Of a stretch of DNA of 64,000 bases, positions 56,860-64,000 are shown piece by piece. This DNA is from Euglena gracilis (Eukaryota; Euglenida; Euglenophyceae; Euglenales). The stretch's first letter is position 1; each line of letters opens with the position of its first letter. Below the pieces are notes generated by a model that was not told the DNA's origin, did no database searches, and saw only the letters and a program-made list of their open reading frames with translations. Where the stretch lies: NCBI GenBank assembly GCA_039621445.1, contig CP154955.1:53225384-53289383 (forward strand), in the 5' to 3' direction. The position numbers and the translations under genes are program-made.

Positions 56860-57835
56860 CAAATACAAAATAAAACCATTAAATGATTTCCTGGGAAGAA
56901 ACCCCAGTATAAAGAGTTATCAAACCGTTTTTACAATTTTATGGGTGATTATGGAGAAAATGGGGGTAACCGCCCCCCTAAAGCCACCACTGACTAAGTG
57001 GTTGACGCTTCAATACGACGTTTTCAATATTCAAGGCACAGACCAATAACGCATACACCGCTGTGCTTTTAATCCATGGCTTTGGTGGGCTGAAGTTCCA
57101 TGTCATGTTAGCCCCTTATAAAATGCTTTGGCACCAAAATATGGAGAAATGTGGTGCTTTGTGGGATCCCCTCCCAATTCTGCTGGAGCTGGCACAGTCC
57201 CCCCTGACCACTGATATTTGTACATTGCGTACACAACTCATTTTTTGCTGCAGAATCCTCTGTCTATACAGATGTTCAGATTTGGCACAGGTCCAAAGAA
57301 AAGAACCACCAGTGTGTTGGGTGGGGCTATCTACATCAAAATCAAACGTAAAGGTCAAAAAATTAATAAATTGGAGAGGGTTGTGTCCGTTCCTCAATGT
57401 CCCCAATTTTCATTTAATGACGTCTTATGTGGAAGCGACACGTTCCTCTGAAAAAACTGCCCCGTTTTAATTATGTTAAACCCCCCTATAAAGCCATAAG
57501 TGCTGATACAGTTGCTTCGATTTCAAAAACATTTTTAGTCCAATATGGGGTCACCCCCTGGGAGTGAGGACCCCATTCCACCAGAGGGGCAGGGGTTGTT
57601 TCGCTGAAAAACTTAGGCCTTTCTGTCCAAGAAGTGTGCGAAATTGGTCGGTGGAAGGGGTTGGGGGCTTTAATAGCCCATTATCAAAGACTTGGTGGCC
57701 AAGGTACTTTGGAGAAGGCCCCGACCCCCCTAATCTCAGTGCACAATCAGGCCTCACAATGGCAAAGTGCGGAGTCCGATGTGTCCCGTACTCCGTCGAG
57801 GCAGACCGAGAAGGGAGGAAGGGACGGTGGGCAGG
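56860..57835 (+). pseudogene. Tyrosine recombinase of element F
   Basis: Fragments match E's recombinase: NDFLGRNPSIKSYQ, LRTQLIFCCRILCLYRCSDL (probable first catalytic Arg), then HSTRGAG (HxxR) at 57574-57585 and the tyrosine in AHYQRLG near 57685. A TGA (57565-57567) lies three codons before the His, the same position as the TAG in E. Other frameshifts are present. Confidence 0.75.
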
Positions 57836-58794
57836 GGCCAGGATGTTATGATGGATGGAAGAGGGCGTGCCCGCTGCGGGGGAGACGCCGGGGGAATGAG
57901 GAGGTGCCTTCTAGAGGGCAAAGGCCGGAATGATGTGATGTTTTCACCAGACCAGGCCCTCCTCCCAAGGGTCGGTCAGGGCAGGGGGTGGGGAAAGCAG
58001 AAATTATGCAGAAAAAAGGGGGGAAACAGCTGGGGGGGGGTCGGCACGCCGTGGCGAGGTTTCCGGCTAGGGGGGGAGGGGGTGTTTTTGGCGTGGCGAG
58101 GGGGTCCCGGATGGGGGGGGGGTGCGCGGGGGTTTGCCAAGAAAATTTTCTTTGGTGGGCCTGACATGGCGGGGCGAGGGGGTCTGAAAAGGGGGGAGGG
58201 GGGTAAAATGGCATGGCGAGGGGGTACCGAGGGCGAACCACAAAGACGTTGTGGGCCCGACACCCCCACCCGTAAAAGAAAATTTTTCACCAAAAGCCCT
58301 CAATAAGAAAATGGGGACCAGGGGGGGAGCGGGGGGGAACCCACCCAGGGGAAAGAGGCCACGCCGCCACGTCGGAAGGGGCACCAGCAGCCAACTCCGG
58401 CCAGGCGGCACTAAGCGCAGAATCCTAACCCAGCGCGCCAAAGCAACCACAGCAGACCGTCAGCGCGGAAGGCATGGCCTCGCAATGTCTTTTTGTTTCG
58501 CCCTCGGTGCCCCTTCCTCCCTTGCCCGCTTGCCTCGAGGGAGTACGAGATAGCTGGCGGTCTTAAAATCCTCCCAAATCGGCAGCTAACGTCCCGCCGA
58601 ACTGGCTCCCCAAAAGTGCCATTTCGCGGCGGGTCAGTCCAAAACCCTAACCCTGTTCCCAATTTTAGGTTCCGACACTCCTCTGGCTGACTGATTTTGC
58701 CTGGATCCGGCGCCATTCCGGGGCCCCTCGCGGCCGTACTGGTGTACCAGCGGACGCAGGGATGCCACACGGACCCCCACCCCCTGGACACCTC
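57836..58794 (+). repeat. 3' inverted-repeat region of element F
   Basis: G-rich sequence without a gene. CTCCGTCGAGGCAGACCGAG near 57790 is complementary to the block GCCTCGAGGGAGTACGAG near 58530, as in E (62985 against 63360). These are the internal complementary and terminal repeats expected for DIRS-type elements. Confidence 0.6.
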
Positions 58795-59069
58795 GGGCTC
58801 CGCACTTTGCCCTTGTGAGGCCATGCCTTGCTCGCCGGCGGTGTTGTTTGGATTGTTCTTGTTCGCTGGGTTAGGAGTCCCTGCTTAGTGCCTTTTTCCG
58901 CCAGAGTTGGCTGATTCCTACATTGCCCTTCGACACCCAGAAGAAGGGAACTTCAAGTACCTCACCAATTGAGAGAAGAAGAAGACAATCAATCAATACA
59001 AACTGTCCAGAATTTCACGCTCGTGCAGAAATTCAAATCAAAACTTGTTGAATTTTTCGAAAGAATTAA

Positions 59070-60137
59070 ATGAAAGATGAAACTTCAAAGAGGCACAGCG
59101 CTGGAGAACTTCAAGAGGCAGCAGCAGCAGAAGCTGGACAACCTGACGGCGCAGGTCAACTGTGGCGAGCGGTGGCTGCCCCTTCCCCAAAACAAATTTC
59201 CCCCACAGAAATTTCCAGAACCCAAACCCCCCAAAGGGATGGCCACGGACCCTGGCAGACAGTGGTCAGAAGACCCCGACAGGGGCAGAAGCAACAACCA
59301 GCAGGCCACTACGGCCATTGGAGCCAGGGCCACTGGGGCCAACGTTATGCCACTTACACCAATACCTTGATCAAGCTGGGCCAGGGCGGCCACAACTGCA
59401 AACTGGGCCAGGGCGGCCACAACAGCAAGCTGGGCCAGGGCGGCCACAGCAGCAATGGCCATGGCGGCCGATGGAGCAAAGGCCAGGGTGGCCAACAATA
59501 CCAACGCCAGGGTGGCCAATTCTACAAACAAATGCCCAATGGCAGGGGCAGGACAGGTCCACAACACCCCCCCAGCCATTTCTTCATCACAAACCCCATC
59601 AGGAGAAAAGGATTGGCCCCCAGAGGCCCCCCAAGATTATCAATGGGCATGGCGCCCAAGATCAAAGAGAAGTCAATGGGGACTTTCAAAATCTCAAGAA
59701 GGCCAGTGGGGCCAACATCAAAAAGGCCAGTGGGGCCAGAATTATTATCAAGGCCACTGGGGCAGTCGAATATCAGAAGGGGAGAACCACCAGAAGCTAA
59801 AGGGCTGTCCCCCAGCAGGGGATTCCAATATTTTATTCCAGTGGCAGCCTCAGGAGGATGCCCCAGAAGGGGCTATGGAGGACAAGGGGGCAACCCCCCC
59901 TCAAGTTTATTCTTCAGTGCTCATGGCAGGGACAAATCAAAACAAGGGGGAGACCCAAAAAGGGGCCCCTATGGTATGTCAATCGACAACAACAATGACA
60001 AAGTGGAGGATCAGAGAGACTGTGAGCAGAGCATGCACACCCCCAGAAACCTTTCCAAAATGCTCAATTCACTTCAGAGGTGCAATGTCCAACACCCCTC
60101 ACCCAGCCCCCAGAAAATCATCTGTTTGGGAAAATAA
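59070..60137 (+). CDS. Gag-like protein of element E
   Basis: A 355-codon frame with ATG in AATTAAATGAAAGATG. Sequence is Gln/Gly/His-rich: SQGHWGQRYATY, then three KLGQGGHN-type octapeptide repeats (59385-59450), then KGQGGQQYQRQGGQFYKQ. In the second half a different frame (about 59600-60070) carries QWGQHQKGQWGQNYYQGHWG, clearly the same repeat style, so a frameshift lies near 59600. It is the presumed nucleic-acid-binding structural protein. No CCHC knuckle is present, as is common in DIRS elements. Confidence 0.65.
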   Translation: MKDETSKRHSAGELQEAAAAEAGQPDGAGQLWRAVAAPSPKQISPTEISRTQTPQRDGHGPWQTVVRRPRQGQKQQPAGHYGHWSQGHWGQRYATYTNTLIKLGQGGHNCKLGQGGHNSKLGQGGHSSNGHGGRWSKGQGGQQYQRQGGQFYKQMPNGRGRTGPQHPPSHFFITNPIRRKGLAPRGPPRLSMGMAPKIKEKSMGTFKISRRPVGPTSKRPVGPELLSRPLGQSNIRRGEPPEAKGLSPSRGFQYFIPVAASGGCPRRGYGGQGGNPPSSLFFSAHGRDKSKQGGDPKRGPYGMSIDNNNDKVEDQRDCEQSMHTPRNLSKMLNSLQRCNVQHPSPSPQKIICLGK

Positions 60138-61290
60138 ATTCCATGGAGGAAAAATGGGGAGACACCCCCCTGTACCAGAGACTTCAGAAAAGTCTAAAAT
60201 GGTGGACAAAAAATGCCCCCCCAGCAATATGTCAACTGATCAAGAATGGAATTCAGCCCACCTGGGTAAATCCCCCAAAATTGTCCACCCACCCAAAGCC
60301 CAGGGCCAACCTGGACCTGAACCAGGCCGAAAATATTCTGCTGGATTACGAAAAATCTGGGTCAGTGAAACGAGTTTGGGATTCAGACACCCAGCATTTG
60401 ATCCCATGGTTTTTAATTTCAAAAACAGAAGGGGGAACAACCAAATGGAGAATGATCAGCGACTGCAGAGAAATAAATCAGCAGTTTCAAGTAAAACCCT
60501 TCAAGTTGGATCATATCCAACACATTTTTCCAGTTTTGGAAAAAGGCCACTGGGCAGCAAAAATAGACCTAAAATATGCCTATTTTCATATTCCAGTAAG
60601 TCCAGGCCTCAGGCCATTTTTAAGGCATCAGGTGGGGGGGGCAGACCTGGGAATTTCAAATAGGCTGCTTTGGGCTAAATGTAATGCCCCAAATTTTCAT
60701 GTCAGTGATGAAAACATTCGAGAAACTGTGGAGAAAAAGGGGCATCCAGGTATTTATTTACCTGGACGACATTTTGCTGGTGGCCCCCACCCAAAACATT
60801 TTACAACATCACCTGAAAACAGTTGTCAAAGATTTGCTGGATTCTGGATTCAAAATGAATGTGAAAAAGTCCACCCTGCAGCCCACACAAGTGGTAACCC
60901 ATCTGGGGTTTCAACTGAACTTCCAGGAAGGAAAACTACAGGTGCCCCCCCAGAAAGTCAAAACCATAAAAAAGGAGCTGGGAAAAATTGTGAAAAAAGA
61001 TTACATGTCAAAAAGGCAATTGGCTGCCCTTTTGGGCCAAATAAGATGCAACCTAATGGCCCTGCCCTTTTTAAGGGCTTTTACAGACACCCTGGCAAAT
61101 TTTTTGGTGGCAAAGTCCACAGCCCCCTGGGACTCAAAACACCCCATCTCCCAGGAAATCAAAGCCCAATTGAGGGAAATAAAAATTCTGCTGGACACCT
61201 GGGAGGGCAGACCCTTCCCACAAAATGCAACCAGAGTGTTGCACTCAGACAGCAGCACCCATGCTTGGGGGGGGGGTGGACATCCACACA
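60138..61290 (+). pseudogene. Reverse transcriptase of element E
   Basis: The N-terminal half is in one frame (60150-60632): LIPWFLISKTEGGTTKWRM, DCREINQQFQ, and AKIDLKYAYFHIPVS with the first catalytic Asp. After a run of eight G (60632-60640) the frame changes and continues with FIYLDDILLVAP (YxDD, about 60755), VKKSTLQPTQVVTHLGFQL and a long thumb-like region to 61275. The order is standard for DIRS-type RT. The single frameshift at a homopolymer may be a real mutation or a consensus error. Confidence 0.85.
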
Positions 61291-61812
61291 GGAGAAACTG
61301 TGCAGGAATTCTGGAGAAAAGACTCCATTTTGCACATCAATGTAAAGGAGCTCAGTGCAGCAATCAGCACTGTGAAAAGTTTGAGCAAACCTGGGGAAAC
61401 CGTTTCCTTATCAGTGGACAACCAGGTAATTTACTTTTACCTGACAAAAGGTGGGGGCAGAAAGGACCCATTCAACAAAATGCTGAGACCACTTTTCAAG
61501 TGGTGCATGGAGCACCAAGTAAACCTCCAAGTCAACTGGGTACCTTCAAAAGAATGCCTGGCAGACCCCATCAGCAGATGGGAAATGGACAGGGGGGATT
61601 ATTCTTTAGACCCCCAACTTTTTCAATGGCTCAGACAGCAGTTCAAAAAATTCATAAATCTGGAAACAGATTTGTTTGCCTCCCCAGGCAACAAAAAACT
61701 GCCCAATTTTGTGGCCAGGTGGCCCCACTGGGGAGCCACAGCAGTAAATGCATTGCAATGTCCACTGGACAACATGGGGAATCTTTATGCAAACCCCCCC
61801 CCTGGTCAATAA
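61225..61812 (+). CDS. RNase H and spacer domain of element E
   Basis: RNase H degrades the RNA of the hybrid. Acidic residues: Asp in LHSDSSTHAWGG (end of the previous frame, about 61245), Glu in INVKELSAAI (61350), Asp in LSVDNQVIYFYL (61420) and Asp in ECLADPISRWEM (61565). Next comes LETDLFASPGNKKLPNF..WPHWG, the conserved DIRS spacer domain, which continues in another frame after the C run at 61794 with FLPRLKMFPQTKVLMVTPYWDSATWWPQL (to about 61920). A similar module lies upstream of RT in element C. Confidence 0.75.
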   Translation: MQPECCTQTAAPMLGGGVDIHTGETVQEFWRKDSILHINVKELSAAISTVKSLSKPGETVSLSVDNQVIYFYLTKGGGRKDPFNKMLRPLFKWCMEHQVNLQVNWVPSKECLADPISRWEMDRGDYSLDPQLFQWLRQQFKKFINLETDLFASPGNKKLPNFVARWPHWGATAVNALQCPLDNMGNLYANPPPGQ

Positions 61813-61984
61813 TTCACCAATTTCTACCCAGGTTGAAAATGTTTCCCCAGACCAAAGTTTTGATGGTCACCCCCTACTGGGATTCAGCCACCTGGTGGCC
61901 CCAATTAATAAAAATGAACGTTCCAGGGACCCCCTGCCTGAAAATCACCCCCTACAAGGGCATGTTCACCAACTGCAGGGGAGA

Positions 61985-63025
61985 ACAAATGCCACCCCCC
62001 AGGTGGCCCCTGGTTTGCACGATTTGCTCAGGCAAATTTTGGAGGGGAAACAAATTCAGGTTAAGACCATTAACGATTTCCTGGGGAGAAACCCCAGTTT
62101 AAAGCGTTATCAGAGTGCTTTTGCACTTCTGTGGGTCATTTTGGAACACATGGGGGTGCCCCCCCCTGAAGCCACCACAGACCAAGTGGCTGACGCTTTA
62201 ATTCAATTATTCCAGTTTTCCAAGGCCCAAGCCCGTAATGCCTACAGTGCTATGCTTTTGATTCCTGGGTTTGGTGGGCTGAGATTCCACACCCTGCTGA
62301 CCCCCTGCAAGAGGCTTTGGAACCAAAATCTTGAGAAGTATGGGGCATTTTGGGATCCCCTCCCAATCCTCCTGGGGCTGGCAAAGGCGCCTATGCCCAC
62401 TGATATTTGTACATTGCGTACACAACTTATTTTTTGCTCACGAATCCTCTGTTTATACCGATCCTCCGACTTATCGCAAGTCAAGCGAACCACCAGTGTG
62501 TTGGGTAGGGCACCCTACATCAAGATTAAGCGTAAAGGACACAAATTCCATAAGTGGGAAAGGGTTGTGTCCATTCCCCAATGTCCCCAAATCAGCCCCT
62601 TTCATTTAATGATGTGCTATGTGGCTGCTACACGTTTATTCGTGAGACCAGGGGGTCCCCTCCTTATTTCCTTAAAACCCCCCTTCAGGGCCATAAGTGC
62701 AGACACCATTGCTTCCATCACAAAAGACTTTTTGGCCAAGCATGGGGTACCCTCCCAGGTGTAGGGGGCCCACTCCACCAGAGGGGCAGGAGTTGGTTTA
62801 CTCAAAAAATTGGGCCTTTCTGCCCAAGAAGTTTGTGAAATTGGTCAGTGGAGGGGGGTGGAGGCCTTTGCAGCCCACTATCAACGACTTGGTGCCCAAG
62901 GTGCCCTGGAAAATGCCCTGGCCCCTCTAATTTCAGTGCACAATCTGGCCTCACAAGGGCAAAGTGCGGAGACCGAGGTGTCTCGTACTCCCTCGAGGAA
63001 AACCGACGAACCAGGGAGGAAGTGA
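61985..63025 (+). pseudogene. Tyrosine recombinase of element E (one internal stop)
   Basis: Inserts circular element DNA. N-terminal core-binding helices: LHDLLRQILEGKQIQVKTIN and RYQSAFALLWVILEHMGV (about 62015-62160). Catalytic part: LRTQLIFCSRILCLYRSSDL with the probable first Arg at 62459, PPFRAISADTIASITKDFL (about 62685), HSTRGAG (HxxR, His at 62771) and nucleophile Tyr in AHYQRLG (62879). The frame is uniform from 61985 to 63025 except for TAG at 62762-62764, three codons before the His. Copy F has TGA at the same codon. As read, the protein would stop before HxxR and Tyr and be inactive. Confidence 0.8.
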
Positions 63026-63640
63026 CACCGAGGGGCGAAGCACAAAGACTTGTGAGCCCGACCCCCGCCCACCCGTAAAGAAAATTTGTGTTTCAAACGC
63101 CCCTCGGGTCAGAAGATGGGGGCCATGGGGGGGAGAGGGGGGGGACCCCCCCCCCGGGTCAAAGAAAGCCACGCGCCCACTGTTGTTCCGGAGCACAATG
63201 CAGCCAACTCCGGCGAGGCGGCACTAAGCGGGACCTCGTCCTAACACCGCCACCAAAACCAACACAGGATCCAACAAACCAGCCGGCGATCAAGGCATGG
63301 CTCTTGCACAGTCTTTGTGCTTCGCCCTCGGTGTCCCTTCCTCCTGGTGTTCGGGCCTCGAGGGAGTACCCTTTGATGTTTGAATGTGGTTTTAAAACGG
63401 GTATTTTGGAGGAATCGGAGCCTGGAGAAAACTGGTGCCGGAAGACCTTGCCTCGCACCTCAAACCAATTGTGTGATGCTTGTGAGGCCAGGTGGAGTCC
63501 CTGTTAGTGGAAGGACATGGGCCGCATAGGCCAGTCTGATTTCTTAGTCCAGGCTTTCGTTTCACGAAGCCTGAAGCCCAGACCTGGAACACTCATTGGG
63601 AGGCGGATTGGCGCGTGCTCGTGGGCTGACAACCTGCGGG
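62945..63640 (+). repeat. Complementary repeats at the 3' end of element E
   Basis: CTCACAAGGGCAAAGTGCGGAG near 62951 is the inverse of CTCCGCACTTTGCCTTGTGAG at 63641 (left end of G) and of the block at 58798. ACTCCCTCGAGG...GAGGAAGTGACACCGAGGG...AAGCACAAAGACT (62988-63052) is the inverse of 63310-63370. Sequence complementary to the element ends is the hallmark of DIRS-type replication. Confidence 0.7.
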
Positions 63641-64000
63641 CTCCGCACTTTGCCTTGTGAGGCATGCCTTGCTCGCCGGCCCTTGACAGTTGAATATCAA
63701 ATAGTTGAGTCAATCGAATTATCCAGAAGGTGACGCTCGTGGAGAATATCAAATCAAATTTTGTTGACATTTCAAGAGTTCAATGAGAAATGCAATTGAC
63801 AACACGAAGAAGAGCGTTGCTGAACAACAAGAACTGGCTGCCGCCACAGCTGGACGACCTGACGGCGCAGTACAACCGTGGCGAACCGTGGCTGTCCCTT
63901 CCCCCCCAGAAAAAGTTTCAAAAAACCCACCCATTGACAGCCACAGACTTTGGCAGACAGTGGTCAAAAAAACCCGAAGGACACCAAGGCCAAGGCAGCT
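63638..64000 (+). mobile_element. DIRS-like element G (5' end only)
   Basis: Repeats E's left end: the GGGCTCCGCACTTTGCC block, the CATGCCTTGCTCGCCGG block, the AT-rich leader with TTTTGTTGA, and the start of the gag-like frame (DDLTAQYNRGEPWLSL against DNLTAQVNCGERWLPL in E). Same orientation as F and E. The window ends inside its gag. Confidence 0.75.

Larger units (their letters stand above)
54640..58794 (+). mobile_element. DIRS-like element F (5'-truncated, decayed)
   Basis: First member of a head-to-tail series. It lacks the gag region and begins within sequence corresponding to E's 60000-60150. RT fragments (55085-55675), RNase H remnants, the DIRS spacer domain and a tyrosine recombinase (56860-57830) follow in several frames, then a 3' region with the same inverted repeats as E. 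It ends where E's left end begins at 58795. Confidence 0.8.
58795..63637 (+). mobile_element. DIRS-like element E (near complete, 4.84 kb)
   Basis: Bounded by repeats of GGGCTCCGCACTTTGCC at 58795 and 63638, so the left end of E and the left end of the next copy G are 4.84 kb apart. Order: 5' non-coding, gag-like frame, RT, RNase H, spacer domain, tyrosine recombinase, complementary repeats. There is no LTR pair and no DDE integrase; DIRS-group elements use the recombinase to insert a circular DNA, so no target duplication is expected. Frame changes lie at 60632, 61266, 61794 and about 61995, all at G or C homopolymers. Confidence 0.85.

Noticed and set aside
57767-58306. A 179-codon Gly/Arg-rich plus-strand frame and proline-rich antisense frames
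   Set aside because: They lie in the G-rich terminal repeat region of DIRS-like F and lack any conserved counterpart in E.
1-64000. tRNA, rRNA or other host RNA genes
   Set aside because: I found no cloverleaf with box A/B-like sequence and no rRNA-like conserved core by eye. The tRNA-like strings are retrotransposon primer sites.

Overview
The window is eukaryotic repeat DNA. It holds Ty3/gypsy-type LTR retrotransposons with a chromodomain integrase, DIRS-like elements with a tyrosine recombinase, DNA-transposon-like insertions with terminal inverted repeats (TIRs) and target-site duplications (TSDs), and kilobases of satellite. I see no convincing host gene, no tRNA or rRNA gene, and nothing bacterial. 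The host cannot be named from sequence alone; this mix suits a large, repeat-rich genome of an alga or another protist or plant-lineage organism.

Layout. (1) 1-9109, minus strand: 'element A', an LTR retrotransposon running off the left edge, with a 410-bp 5' LTR at 8700-9109. It keeps gag and 3' terminal sequence but has lost protease, RT and integrase. Its gag is split by a 1,380-bp TIR element (6971-8350) with a 10-bp TSD. (2) 9115-11500, plus strand: a decayed gag with two zinc knuckles from a different retroelement ('D'). (3) 11.6-21.5 kb, minus strand: uncharacterised proline-rich, T-rich and coiled-coil reading frames, probably another decayed element. (4) From about 21.74 kb, plus strand: 'element B', a relative of A, broken by two large insertions. 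The first is an 11,233-bp TIR-bounded block of satellite DNA (25225-36457, 8-bp TSD). The second is 'element C' (38374-54497, 5-bp TSD), a 16.1-kb member of the same family on the minus strand. (5) 54.64-64 kb, plus strand: three DIRS-like elements head to tail (F truncated, E near complete, G cut by the window edge).

Element C is the best template. Its order is LTR, primer site, gag with zinc knuckle, protease, an unusual spacer of about 420 codons, RT, RNase H, integrase, chromodomain, then about 5 kb of further same-strand reading frames, polypurine tract and LTR. Gag and pol carry stops and frameshifts, yet the extra 3' frames are long and nearly open and match no family I recognise. B's sequence is continuous across both insertions once they are set aside, which proves the nesting order.

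Most striking are the satellite-filled transposon-like insertion, the 3' cargo genes of the giant chromovirus, the tandem DIRS-like array, and a recurrent class of tiny covarying hairpins scattered through the A/B/C family, often in frame.
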